From Chitinophaga niabensis (lineage in GTDB: Bacteria > Bacteroidota > Bacteroidia > Chitinophagales > Chitinophagaceae), in contig NZ_FSRA01000002.1 of NCBI RefSeq assembly GCF_900129465.1, positions 682,001 to 746,000 on the forward strand: a stretch of 64,000 bases of DNA, in the 5' to 3' direction. A program made the translations under genes and the position numbers. This document shows positions 54,568-63,335 of the stretch, one piece after another. Each line of letters starts with the position of its first letter. Position 1 is the stretch's first letter. The notes under the pieces were generated by a model. It did not search any database. It worked only from the letters and a program-made list of their open reading frames with translations, and was not told the origin of the DNA.

Positions 54568-54593
54568 AAAAAAGGCCGCCTGCCGGCAGCCTT
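54568..54593 (-). terminator. Terminator of the DUF4783 gene
   Basis: Imperfect stem (AAAGG-ct-GCCG with CGGCCTTT on the minus strand) followed by TTTTTTG. Confidence 0.6.
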
Positions 54594-54624
54594 TCAATCT
54601 CTCTCTTCTTAAGCTAAATTTCCG

Positions 54625-55020
54625 TTATTTATTTTCGAACCTTAATTCATTCAGTACAAACGTTGCTCCTTTCTTTTGGAGAAAAAATGAGATACGATAA
54701 CTTCCTGCTGAAGTTACGAGGGTACCCACGCCAAAGAATCCGCTGCCTTCCTGACCACCTTTGTGGATGAGCTCGAAGGACTTCACATTGTTTTTGCTAA
54801 AGAAATCTTTCAAAATGATCTCGGCTTGCGCTTTACTGTAGGAATTTGACTTCCCCATCATGTTGATCTCCACAGTGTTATCCAGATTCTTGCCCAGGCT
54901 GGCGGCATCCCCTTGCTTGATGGCGCTGATCACATCTTCAAATGGCCCGGCCATCAAAGTGAAGGCCGTAAACATTCCGCATGCTATCAGTACCCCCAGT
55001 GCAAAGATTAACTTTTTCAT
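54625..55020 (-). CDS. DUF4783-domain exported protein
   Basis: 131 residues with a signal peptide (about 1-22) followed by a small NTF2-like fold: FEDVISAIKQGDAASLGKNL, YSKAQAEIILKDFF and RISFFLQKKGATFVLNEL. This is a Bacteroidota family of unknown function that sits next to nadC in many genomes. The start at 55020 gives MKKLIFALG; an upstream in-frame codon would add 17 residues before the signal peptide. Confidence 0.82.
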   Translation of the reverse strand: MKKLIFALGVLIACGMFTAFTLMAGPFEDVISAIKQGDAASLGKNLDNTVEINMMGKSNSYSKAQAEIILKDFFSKNNVKSFELIHKGGQEGSGFFGVGTLVTSAGSYRISFFLQKKGATFVLNELRFENK

Positions 55021-55255
55021 TATCCGTTTTTTTGATCGAACTATACTTTTATCAACTGTAGCAGGTGCCAAAACTATGCCAAATTGCTGATGTTCAATAA
55101 TATCCCATCATTGTGCTATGTAGGTTTCAGGCTTATTATTCTAAATAATTGATATATGTGTAGTTGGGTCTTTCTTAAAAATTTAACCCTTAAAAGGGAT
55201 GTTATTATTAATTTCACGACCCGATTCATTCATTCACACAACGGACAAAAACTGT

Positions 55256-56779
55256 ATGGAAAACAAAAGAGCGATCCTGGTTATTATGGACGGCTGGGGG
55301 CAGGGTCAGGTTCCTGCCGCAGACGCTATAGCACACGCAAACACCCCCTTTGTAGATAGTTTATATGAGCAATACCCCCATGGCCAGCTGATCACCTGTG
55401 GTGAACAGGTAGGCCTTCCGGATGGCCAGATGGGCAATTCAGAAGTAGGGCACCTCAATATTGGCGCAGGCCGTATCGTATACCAGGAGCTGCAACGCAT
55501 TAATGTAGCCATCCGTACAGGAGAACTGGCAGCCAGCAAAGTATTGCAGGCCTCTATGGATTATGCGCTGAACAACGATAAGGCCCTTCACCTGATAGGT
55601 CTTGTCAGCGATGGCGGCGTGCATTCTCACATCTCCCACCTGAAAGCCCTTATCAGCATTGCACATCAGCGTGGCCTGAAAAAGGTGTTCATCCATGCAT
55701 TTACAGATGGCCGTGATACAGATCCCAAAGGTGGTTTTGCCTACCTGGAGGACCTACAGCAACATTTACAACAAACTACCGGGCAGATTGCTTCCGTAAC
55801 AGGGCGTTATTATGCCATGGACCGTGATAAACGCTGGGAGCGTGTGAAACTGGCTTACGATGCTATGGTGCATGGTACCGGTACTCCTACACAAAATGCC
55901 CCCCTGGCCGTAAAAGCTTCTTATGCAGACGGGGTGACGGATGAATTCATCAAACCGATCATTACGGTAAATGACCAGCAGCAGCCTATTGCCACTATCA
56001 AAGAAGGCGATGCGGTACTTTGCTTCAACTTCAGAACAGACCGCTGCCGCGAGATCACAGAAGTACTTACCCAGCAGGCTTTCCCTGATTTCGGTATGCA
56101 ACCGCTGGCCCTGAACTATACTACCATCACGGAATATGACAAATCCTTCAAGGGAGTACATATCATTTTCGATAACGACAACCTGGTGATGACACTGGGC
56201 GAAGTATTGGAAAAACATGGTAAAACCCAGATCCGTATCGCAGAAACCGAGAAATACCCACACGTTTCCTTCTTTTTCTCCGGCGGCCGCGAAACGCCGT
56301 TTGTTGGTGAAAGACGTTTACTGGCCCCTTCTCCTAAAGTAGCCACTTACGATCTGAAGCCGGAAATGAGTGCCCCGGAGCTGGCAGACCTGATCGTTCC
56401 TGAACTGGAACAACGGACTACAGACTTTATCGTACTCAATTTCGCGAATGCGGACATGGTAGGGCATACAGGTGTATGGCCTGCTGTGATCAAAGCAGTA
56501 GAAACGGTGGATGCCTGTGTGGCAAAAGTGGTGACCACTGCCCTGCTGAACGACTACGTGATCTTCCTGACCGCAGATCATGGTAATGCGGATTACATGA
56601 TCAATGAGGATGGTACCCCTAATACGGCACACTCCCTGAACCCTGTTCCTTTCTTTATCATCAGCCAGGACTTTAAGGGTGATGTGAAGAACGGTAAACT
56701 GGGAGATATTGCGCCTACTATCCTGCATTTCATGGGTCTCCCCATTCCCCCTGAAATGACTGGTGATCTATTGGTTTAA
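55256..56779 (+). CDS. gpmI: 2,3-bisphosphoglycerate-independent phosphoglycerate mutase
   Basis: 507 residues. It interconverts 3- and 2-phosphoglycerate with two Mn ions and a phosphoserine. The catalytic serine is S62 (GNSEVGHLNIG), with metal ligands in DGWG (12-15), DGRDT, NADMVGHTG and TADHGNAD. The start at 55256 gives MENKRAILVIMDGWG; an upstream frame adds 19 residues. Followed by a strong terminator. Confidence 0.97.
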   Translation: MENKRAILVIMDGWGQGQVPAADAIAHANTPFVDSLYEQYPHGQLITCGEQVGLPDGQMGNSEVGHLNIGAGRIVYQELQRINVAIRTGELAASKVLQASMDYALNNDKALHLIGLVSDGGVHSHISHLKALISIAHQRGLKKVFIHAFTDGRDTDPKGGFAYLEDLQQHLQQTTGQIASVTGRYYAMDRDKRWERVKLAYDAMVHGTGTPTQNAPLAVKASYADGVTDEFIKPIITVNDQQQPIATIKEGDAVLCFNFRTDRCREITEVLTQQAFPDFGMQPLALNYTTITEYDKSFKGVHIIFDNDNLVMTLGEVLEKHGKTQIRIAETEKYPHVSFFFSGGRETPFVGERRLLAPSPKVATYDLKPEMSAPELADLIVPELEQRTTDFIVLNFANADMVGHTGVWPAVIKAVETVDACVAKVVTTALLNDYVIFLTADHGNADYMINEDGTPNTAHSLNPVPFFIISQDFKGDVKNGKLGDIAPTILHFMGLPIPPEMTGDLLV

Positions 56780-56799
56780 CAATCATATTCTTATCAGGA

Positions 56800-56833
56800 A
56801 GAGTTGAGTTGCTGTCAGTTGCAACTCAACTCT
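56800..56833 (+). terminator. Terminator of gpmI
   Basis: Perfect 13-bp stem (AGAGTTGAGTTGC / GCAACTCAACTCT) with an 8-nt loop, followed by TTTATATTTTA. Confidence 0.82.
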
Positions 56834-56836
56834 TTA

Positions 56837-56844
56837 TATTTTAG
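56837..56844 (+). promoter_or_regulatory. Probable -7 element for the LVIVD gene
   Basis: TATTTTAG, one mismatch from TAnnTTTG, and the same octamer as before moxR; the ATG is 56 bases on. It overlaps the tail of the gpmI terminator. Confidence 0.4.
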
Positions 56845-56899
56845 CCCTCCTGTAACTTTTCTCTCCCCAGCCCCGTTTTACTTTCAAATTCATCCCCCT

Positions 56900-58168
56900 A
56901 TGCGTACCATGCTGTTTAAACTCCCCGTTATAATAGCCGGTTTTCTGGCTTTTAGTGGATGTGTTAAGGAAAAGTGCAGCAGGATCACCACGACAACTAT
57001 TTATACGCCGGTATATATGGCGAAAGCTGATTATTGGGCAAGCGTAAAATCAGAAACACCCAAGGAAATAGGTATTCCGGGCAAGATCTACGTGAAAGAC
57101 CAATACATCTTTGTAAATGAAATACAGAAAGGGATCCATGTCATAGACAACAGCAATCCCCGGGAACCTAAGAATGTAGCGTTCCTGAACATCCGGGGAA
57201 ATGTGGACATCGCTATTAAGGGGAATACTTTATACGCAGACAGTTATGCGGACCTCGTTGTGTTCAATATCATCGATCCGCTTCATATTTCATTTGTTAA
57301 AAAACTGGATAATATCATTGCTTACCCGATCAATTCCGCTGGGTTAATGATGGGTCAGTCTGTCCGGAACAATGATAGCATAGTGGTTGGGTATACTACC
57401 AGGGATACCACTTATGAGTGTGAATGTGCGAAGAGGGATGAATACCTGGTATATGATGCCGCTTACAGTTCTAACTCCGCTGCTTTTAAATCCAACAGCG
57501 GAACAGGAAAAGGTGGCTCCATGGCGCGTTTCACCATTGCAAAAGATTATTTATATACGGTTAACTGGAGCCAGGTGAAGGCATTCGACATCAGTAATGC
57601 AGCCAATCCGGTTCACAAAGGAGAACAAAATATACCAGGCGGAGGCATTGAAACGATCTTCCCATATGGCGAATATCTTTTTATTGGCAGCAGCAACGCC
57701 ATGCACATTTATGATATCATCGATCCGGCAGCTCCGAAGAAACGCTCTACGGCTACCCACTTCAGGGCCTGCGATCCCGTGGTGGTGGAAGGAACAAAAG
57801 CTTATGTAACCGTAAGGAGTGGCGCGGCCTGTGGTGGTAGTATTAATGAGCTGCAGGTTTTTGATGTGTCCAATGTAGACCAGCCGGTTAAGCTGGCCAG
57901 CTACCAGATGAAGAATCCCTTTGGCCTGGGCGTAAGCAATGGCAAGTTGTTCATCTGCGAAGGAGCTTTCGGATTAAGGTTCATGCAGGGAGCAGACTTC
58001 GCTTCCATCAGCACTACCAAGCTCATAGAAGGCCTGACCACCTACGATGTAATACCTTATAGTGACAAGAACCTGCTGGTAAGTGCGGCGGACGGAGTAT
58101 ATCAATATGACTACTCCGCCATGAATAACCCGGTATTATTAAGCAAGATCAATATTAAAAAACGCTAG
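56900..58168 (+). CDS. LVIVD-repeat lipoprotein
   Basis: 422 residues. Lipobox (AFSGC) at about residue 16. The rest is made of LVIVD-type repeats, each reading like GIHVIDNSNPREPKNVAFLN or AFDISNAANPVHKGEQNIPG, which form a beta-propeller-like fold. It is probably anchored in the outer membrane and binds a ligand or polysaccharide, but its role is not known. Single gene with a terminator on each side. Confidence 0.87.
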   Translation: MRTMLFKLPVIIAGFLAFSGCVKEKCSRITTTTIYTPVYMAKADYWASVKSETPKEIGIPGKIYVKDQYIFVNEIQKGIHVIDNSNPREPKNVAFLNIRGNVDIAIKGNTLYADSYADLVVFNIIDPLHISFVKKLDNIIAYPINSAGLMMGQSVRNNDSIVVGYTTRDTTYECECAKRDEYLVYDAAYSSNSAAFKSNSGTGKGGSMARFTIAKDYLYTVNWSQVKAFDISNAANPVHKGEQNIPGGGIETIFPYGEYLFIGSSNAMHIYDIIDPAAPKKRSTATHFRACDPVVVEGTKAYVTVRSGAACGGSINELQVFDVSNVDQPVKLASYQMKNPFGLGVSNGKLFICEGAFGLRFMQGADFASISTTKLIEGLTTYDVIPYSDKNLLVSAADGVYQYDYSAMNNPVLLSKINIKKR

Positions 58169-58221
58169 TTTCTACATAGTTGAAAATTTTAGTGCTCTCG
58201 ACAGATTTGCTCATGCATCAG

Positions 58222-58243
58222 ATGCGCCGTTTTCACGGCGCAT
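58222..58243 (+). terminator. Terminator of the LVIVD gene
   Basis: Perfect 9-bp stem (ATGCGCCGT / ACGGCGCAT), TTTC loop, then TATTTTTTTA. Confidence 0.85.
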
Positions 58244-58275
58244 TATTTTTTTATGGGGGATTGTGGATTCACCAT

Positions 58276-58283
58276 TAAATTTG
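58276..58283 (+). promoter_or_regulatory. -7 element for the small lipoprotein gene
   Basis: Exact TAAATTTG ending 5 bases before the ATG at 58289. Confidence 0.6.
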
Positions 58284-58288
58284 CTGAC

Positions 58289-58852
58289 ATGAGACCATTG
58301 TTATTGTGTATGTTAATGGGCATGGCAGGTTGCAATCTTCAACAGGAGAAGCCAGCTGTCACAGCAAAAGATACCAGTTACCGCGCACTTGGCAATTATT
58401 GCCTGGAAGAAATTGCCCGTTTAAAGGAACAGCAGATGCAAATGACAAAGGTCGTGCGGCTCAATGGTGTTACCGATTCTGTGAAAACAACGGACCTTGA
58501 AAACCTGTTCCGCCCCCTGATGGATGCAGATATCAGCAAAGCTTCCCTTTCAGACGCTTATTCCCGGGATACTATCGCTGACCAGTTAGGGGCAGACACC
58601 ACTTTCATCTTTCTTTCCAAAGGCAAGCAAACCCGCCCTTACCAGCTGATCCTGGATGTGGACAAACAAGGTTATATCAAAACCGCCCATGCCACTTCCC
58701 ATACTTCCAACCTTGTATATGAATACCGGCAGGAAGTATTTTATGAACGCAATAAGCAATTAAGGGTGGTCACTTATCAAAAGATCGTTTTCATGAAACC
58801 GGAGAATATGGAAGTACAAACATTCTTCCATCCTTCAACGCATAAGATATGA
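58289..58852 (+). CDS. Lipoprotein of unknown function, upstream of uvrC
   Basis: 187 residues. Signal peptide and lipobox (GMAGC) at about residue 15. The mature protein is acidic and mixed alpha/beta with no family I recognise. The ATG at 58289 directly follows a perfect promoter octamer; a longer frame from 58253 lies over that octamer. Its stop overlaps the uvrC start (ATGA), so uvrC is probably co-translated. Confidence 0.8.
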   Translation: MRPLLLCMLMGMAGCNLQQEKPAVTAKDTSYRALGNYCLEEIARLKEQQMQMTKVVRLNGVTDSVKTTDLENLFRPLMDADISKASLSDAYSRDTIADQLGADTTFIFLSKGKQTRPYQLILDVDKQGYIKTAHATSHTSNLVYEYRQEVFYERNKQLRVVTYQKIVFMKPENMEVQTFFHPSTHKI

Positions 58853-60660
58853 CAGCAGCGGAATTTCAACAGGTAGCACATACATTACCTACGGATGCCG
58901 GCATTTACAAGTATTTTGGAGCAGACGGCGAACTACTCTATATCGGTAAGGCTAAAAGCCTGCGTAAAAGGGTGAGTTCTTATTTTGTTAAAAACCACGA
59001 CAACTATAAAACACGTAAACTGGTAGAAACAATTCACCACATAGAGTTTACGATCGTTGATTCCGAACAGGATGCCTTTTTGCTGGAGAACTCACTGATC
59101 AAACAGTTCCAGCCCAAATACAACATTAACCTGAAGGATGATAAGAGTTATCCTTTCATTGTTATCAAACATGAACCTTTCCCGCGCATTTTCCTGACCC
59201 GCCGCATTATCCGCGATGGTTCCGAATACCTTGGCCCTTTTACTTCTGTAGGCCGTGTGCGCGAAGTGCTGGAGCTGATCAAATACAGTATTCCTTTGCG
59301 GACCTGCAGCCTCAATCTCAGCCAGCAGAACATCAATAAAGGTAAAATGAAAGTTTGCCTGGAATATCACCTGGGTAACTGTAAAGGGCCTTGCGAAGGA
59401 TTGCAGACAGAAGAAGATTACCGGGAAGGTTTGCAGCAGGTGAAAGAGATCCTTCGCGGAAACCTCACGCCCGTTCTCAATATTTTCCGTACACGCATGC
59501 AGGAGCATGCGGCTAATATGGAATTTGAAAAAGCAGAAATAGAACGAAAGAAGATTGAAGGCCTCCAGGCTTACAAAGCGAGATCCGCCATCGTTAGCGC
59601 AACAGTTGGGAATGTAGATGTATTCACCATCCTCAGCGAAGGTAACTTTGCTTACGTGAATTACCTGCGGGTGCTGAACGGTACCATCGTAGATACTAAA
59701 ACAGTAACGCTGGAAAAGAAACTGGAAGAATCAGATGAAGAAGTGATGGCCTACGCCATTGCTTATCTACGGGAAGCTTTCCAAAGCCTTGCCAGGGAGA
59801 TCATCCTACCCTTTGCTGTAGAGTTTCCGGAAGAAGGTATTACTGTCACCATTCCCAAAGGAGGAGATAAAAAGAAATTGCTGGACCTTTCCACCAAGAA
59901 CGTTAACTACTTCACGGAAGAACTCAAGAAGAAAAAGATGTTGCAGCTGGAAGGGAAAAGTGATATGGAACGGAAAAAAGTGCTGTACCAGTTACAGGCA
60001 GACCTTGAACTGCAGGACCTTCCCGTACATATTGAGTGTTTCGATAACTCTAACTTCCAGGGTAGTTACCCGGTTTCCGCCTGTGTGGTATTTAAAGATG
60101 GGGTGGCTTCCAAAAAAGATTACCGCCACTTTAATATTAAAACAGTGGAAGGTATTAACGACTTCGCTTCTATGTCTGAAGTAGTATACCGCCGTTATAA
60201 TCGTTTGCTGGCAGAACAGCAACCTTTACCACAGCTGGTGATCATAGATGGTGGTAAAGGTCAGCTGGGCGCGGCGATGGATAGCATTAACAAATTAAAC
60301 CTGATTGGAAGTATGACGGTGGTTGGCCTTGCGAAAAATGAAGAAGAGATCTTCTTCCCCGGCGATAAGGAAAGCATTAAACTTCCTTATGACAGTGAAA
60401 GCCTCAAGCTGATCCGCCGCATCCGGGATGAGGTACACCGTTTTGGTATTACTTTCCATCGTTTAAAAAGAAGTAAAGGCACTTTCAAGAATGAACTGGA
60501 AGAGATCAGGGGTATTGGTGAAAGTACGGCCACACAACTATTACAGGTCTTTCGTTCTGTTAACAAAGTAAAGCAGGCTTCGATGGAAGAATTAGTGAAG
60601 GAAGTGGGTCAAAAGAAAGCACAGTTGATCTGGCAACATTTTCATGAAAACTTACGTTAA
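58849..60660 (+). CDS. uvrC: UvrABC system protein C
   Basis: 603 residues. N-terminal GIY-YIG nuclease (GIY 18-20, YIG 31-33), a UVR motif near 200-235 (ANMEFEKAEIERKKIEGLQ), the RNase H-like C-terminal nuclease domain (IECFDNSNFQG and VIIDGGKGQLGAAM) and a tandem helix-hairpin-helix end (LEEIRGIGESTATQLLQVF). UvrC makes both cuts in nucleotide excision repair. It overlaps the lipoprotein gene upstream. Confidence 0.97.
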   Translation: MTAAEFQQVAHTLPTDAGIYKYFGADGELLYIGKAKSLRKRVSSYFVKNHDNYKTRKLVETIHHIEFTIVDSEQDAFLLENSLIKQFQPKYNINLKDDKSYPFIVIKHEPFPRIFLTRRIIRDGSEYLGPFTSVGRVREVLELIKYSIPLRTCSLNLSQQNINKGKMKVCLEYHLGNCKGPCEGLQTEEDYREGLQQVKEILRGNLTPVLNIFRTRMQEHAANMEFEKAEIERKKIEGLQAYKARSAIVSATVGNVDVFTILSEGNFAYVNYLRVLNGTIVDTKTVTLEKKLEESDEEVMAYAIAYLREAFQSLAREIILPFAVEFPEEGITVTIPKGGDKKKLLDLSTKNVNYFTEELKKKKMLQLEGKSDMERKKVLYQLQADLELQDLPVHIECFDNSNFQGSYPVSACVVFKDGVASKKDYRHFNIKTVEGINDFASMSEVVYRRYNRLLAEQQPLPQLVIIDGGKGQLGAAMDSINKLNLIGSMTVVGLAKNEEEIFFPGDKESIKLPYDSESLKLIRRIRDEVHRFGITFHRLKRSKGTFKNELEEIRGIGESTATQLLQVFRSVNKVKQASMEELVKEVGQKKAQLIWQHFHENLR

Positions 60661-60665
60661 TGAGA

Positions 60666-60689
60666 GAGCCCGGTTTGAGAACCAGGCTC
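60666..60689 (+). terminator. Terminator of uvrC
   Basis: 10-bp stem with one mismatch (GAGCCCGGTT / AACCAGGCTC) and TGAG loop, only a short T run after it. Confidence 0.6.
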
Positions 60690-60733
60690 CTTTCCCCAAG
60701 TTAACCATTAAAAGACACAGATTTATTTTTGAA

Positions 60734-60751
60734 TTCCGGTGATCACCGGAA
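60734..60751. promoter_or_regulatory. 18-bp perfect palindrome
   Basis: TTCCGGTGATCACCGGAA, perfect twofold symmetry without a loop, in the gene-free gap after uvrC. It could be an operator or protein-binding site; no adjacent start codon claims it. Confidence 0.4.
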
Positions 60752-60921
60752 GATTCGGCGGTGTTGTTTTCAGCACAATTTCTACCCCTCCTTCCGCTTA
60801 CTAAAGTAGGATTCGCCTCGTATAACATTTGTTAAGAATTTGTTATCGGTGAAAAATAGTAACAAGCATTAAACCTTCTCCCAATACGGGTTTACAGGGC
60901 TTTTTCCAACAGCAGTAGTTA

Positions 60922-61548
60922 TTAACCAACATTCCCTGTCAGGTACTGCATAGATACCGCAGTGAAGCCTCCGCCACCATAAGCAAGCATTGCACGAAGC
61001 GCCTGTAACATGTGCCGTTGCTGATGTGCGATAAGGAATCGGAAAGTATCGCCGGCGGACATTTTAATGAAACGTGTTAATGAAGTGGGAATGCGGAAAT
61101 GCCCGATATCAGTAGTTTCTGCGCGACGCAGTAATTCCAGCATCTGCTCCTGCTGCGAAATAAATTCTTTTATTACCAATGCTGCATCCGGTTGCTGCAC
61201 GGGACGATATCCCTGGGGTGCCTGCATGCGCGACCGCAAAGCACCGTCTGGCTTGGGCTGCATGAGATTGGTAAAATAATTTCCTAACCAGCCGCTTTTA
61301 AATAAAGGTTTTGCGGGAATGCGTTGCTGCTCTCCTTTGCTGATCGCTTTATGCAATTGAGGCAGGTAATAATGGCCATAGCTGTTGAGGTGATCAAGGC
61401 ATTGGATCACACTCCAGCTACCGGGAGCAGGTTGCTGCAATAGTACAGCATGGGGCTGCTGCTCTATGCGCGTACGCATTACATGTAACAGGTTGTTAAC
61501 ATCGTTACTAAGGTCCTGTAATAAATTGGCAGCGTTAAATGTGGGCAT
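60922..61548 (-). CDS. DinB-family protein
   Basis: 208 residues of the DinB/YfiT four-helix type. The metal-binding histidines are visible: H in CLDHLNSYGH and the terminal HQQRHM pair; the VIQCLDHL motif opens the family pattern. Functions in this family range from thiol transferase to metal hydrolase; the substrate is unknown. The start at 61548 follows an exact promoter octamer (61572-61579), so it is transcribed separately from the Crp/Fnr gene upstream. Confidence 0.88.
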   Translation of the reverse strand: MPTFNAANLLQDLSNDVNNLLHVMRTRIEQQPHAVLLQQPAPGSWSVIQCLDHLNSYGHYYLPQLHKAISKGEQQRIPAKPLFKSGWLGNYFTNLMQPKPDGALRSRMQAPQGYRPVQQPDAALVIKEFISQQEQMLELLRRAETTDIGHFRIPTSLTRFIKMSAGDTFRFLIAHQQRHMLQALRAMLAYGGGGFTAVSMQYLTGNVG

Positions 61549-61571
61549 AATGTATTGTTTAGATCTGGTTA

Positions 61572-61579
61572 CAAAATTA
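61572..61579 (-). promoter_or_regulatory. -7 element for the DinB gene
   Basis: Exact TAATTTTG on the minus strand, 23 bases before the ATG at 61548 and after the Crp/Fnr stop region. Confidence 0.6.
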
Positions 61580-61618
61580 CGCCTTGCAATTATCGGAAAT
61601 CTTGATGCAGGCAAAGAT

Positions 61619-62197
61619 TTATATGCGAACAGCTCCTAAGAGCTTGCTGAAAGTGGCGGGATCTATTCCCAGGTAAGATGCCAGGTATTTATGCGGTATC
61701 AGCTGTAATACATGGGGGCTGCGTGATAATAAACGGCGGAACTTTTGTTCCGCACCCAGGGTGAGTGTTTCAATATGCCGTTCCATCAGGCCGGCCATGG
61801 CATGTACGGTACTGATATGTACCCAATGTGCTATCAGGGGATACTGTTGCATCAAACGGGAGAGATCGGCGAAAGAAAGCCTTAAAAAGGCGCTTTTTGT
61901 AAGTGTTTCCAGGTAATACCGGGAAGGCTGCTGTAAAAAGAAGGAATCAATGATCCCTGAAAAGGAACCCGTGTAGGAAAAAATAAGTGTTGCATCCTTT
62001 TGCCCCTCATCTAAGCAAAAAGCGCGCTGCACACCTTCCAGTACATAATACAAATAACGCTCCGTGTCCCCTGCTGCAGTAAGTACTGTTTTACGCCTGG
62101 CGTTCATGGGTTGCCAGCAGGCGATCAATGCCTCCCATTCTTCATCAGGAAGAGGCACAACAGCATTTATAGTGGTCCGCAACGCTTGCATGCTCAC
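61619..62197 (-). CDS. Crp/Fnr-family transcriptional regulator
   Basis: 192 residues. The cyclic-nucleotide-type beta-roll is seen in RYLYYVLEGVQRAFCLDEGQ and GSFSGIIDSFFLQQP, followed by the dimer helix and a C-terminal winged-helix with HKYLASYLGIDPATFSKLL. No iron-sulfur cysteine cluster is present, so it is not Fnr itself. Signal unknown. It lies upstream of the DinB gene, which has its own promoter. The first two ATGs (62197 and 62191) are both possible. Confidence 0.9.
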   Translation of the reverse strand: MSMQALRTTINAVVPLPDEEWEALIACWQPMNARRKTVLTAAGDTERYLYYVLEGVQRAFCLDEGQKDATLIFSYTGSFSGIIDSFFLQQPSRYYLETLTKSAFLRLSFADLSRLMQQYPLIAHWVHISTVHAMAGLMERHIETLTLGAEQKFRRLLSRSPHVLQLIPHKYLASYLGIDPATFSKLLGAVRI

Positions 62198-62210
62198 AAG
62201 ATATCATAAA

Positions 62211-62243
62211 AAAAACTGCCTCCCATGCAGGAAGGCAGTTTTT
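62211..62243 (-). terminator. Terminator of gldMN
   Basis: Perfect 11-bp stem (AAAAACTGCCT / AGGCAGTTTTT), 11-nt loop, then a long T tract on the minus strand; 38 bases after the gldN stop. Confidence 0.85.
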
Positions 62244-62280
62244 CATTATTGTTCGAAAGGATTTGAACGTTGTTAACAGA

Positions 62281-63312
62281 TCAATACTGCCACAAGTCCT
62301 GCTCTTTGTTGAAGATCTTGTCTTTGATAGCCTGCCCTTCCAGGAGACGCATTACACCATCTTTGATATAGTGCTGGATCTCGCGGTTGTAAGCATTCTT
62401 TTCTTTCACTACAAAGCTGGAGAAGAAGCGCATTTCAAAGAGGTCTTCCCAGGTCATGGTAGATGCGTCGTTGTTTTGATTGTACACATCGTACTTGGCC
62501 AGAACGGGGCGCAGATCAGGGTAGTAAACCCAGAACAGCGGAATGGATGCACGAACAGAGCCATCGTCGTTGATACGGGATACCATGGGAGCGATACCCA
62601 GGATACGTACCTTCAGAGCAGATGCTTCACGATCGAAAACCCAAACTTCCTTGATCTTGTATTGCTTGATGGTTTCAGGGTTGAATTCATCCCTTGTTTC
62701 CACCATTTTCTCTTCCCCGGTTACAGGGTCGATACTTCTTACAGTCCTTACTTCACCGGTCAGGCGGGTCATGATCTCCTGGTAAGGCATCACGGTGCTG
62801 AAACGGTCGTCTATGGGACTGAAGGCTTCTACTTCCTTATTTTTAATGGAATTAAGCAGGATATTGATGAGCAGTTGGTTGGTGCCATTCTCATCTTCCA
62901 CGTTGTACTGGAAGGGAATGTTCATTTTTTCCCGCACGTCTATCACTTGCCAGATCTGTTTTTCCCAGAATTTATCGTCTTCGCGGATGTGATCATATGT
63001 GATGGGCACACGGTCGCGGATAGGACTTTTCTCGGAAACACCATCTACGCGTAATGATTTACGTGGTGTATCAACCGGGGTACCTACTCCATCCTGTCTT
63101 AAAGAAGGGGGAGGTGTAGCAGGTGCCGAAGGCACATTTACAGGGTTACCGGTTGCCGGGTTTGTTACCGGTGGGTTATTCTGTTGCGTTGCAGGAGCAT
63201 TACCTGCAGGCTCAGCTGTTCTTCTCCGGCGGGATTGTGCATCCGCAGAAGAAGCCAGAACTACCAGCAAAAACGCACTCCAACTGATTCTTTTCAATAT
63301 TACTGCTCGCAT
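62281..63312 (-). CDS. gldN: Gliding motility / type IX secretion protein GldN
   Basis: 343 residues. A signal peptide (about 1-25, ending ADA-Q) is followed by a Pro/Asn-rich linker (to about 75) and the GldN domain: RDRVPITYDHIREDDKFWEK, WQVIDVREKMN, IKEVWVFDREASALKVRI and RPVLAKYDVYNQNNDASTM. GldN/PorN forms the periplasmic ring of the T9SS with GldK and contacts GldM. It lies 23 bases after gldM, so the end of the gldKLMN operon is in view. Confidence 0.95.
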   Translation of the reverse strand: MRAVILKRISWSAFLLVVLASSADAQSRRRRTAEPAGNAPATQQNNPPVTNPATGNPVNVPSAPATPPPSLRQDGVGTPVDTPRKSLRVDGVSEKSPIRDRVPITYDHIREDDKFWEKQIWQVIDVREKMNIPFQYNVEDENGTNQLLINILLNSIKNKEVEAFSPIDDRFSTVMPYQEIMTRLTGEVRTVRSIDPVTGEEKMVETRDEFNPETIKQYKIKEVWVFDREASALKVRILGIAPMVSRINDDGSVRASIPLFWVYYPDLRPVLAKYDVYNQNNDASTMTWEDLFEMRFFSSFVVKEKNAYNREIQHYIKDGVMRLLEGQAIKDKIFNKEQDLWQY

Positions 63313-63335
63313 AGCCCAGTAATTAATTTGTGTTA

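Noticed and set aside
62263-63054. Plus-strand frame of 263 codons opposite gldN
   Set aside because: gldN is unmistakable; this is its shadow.
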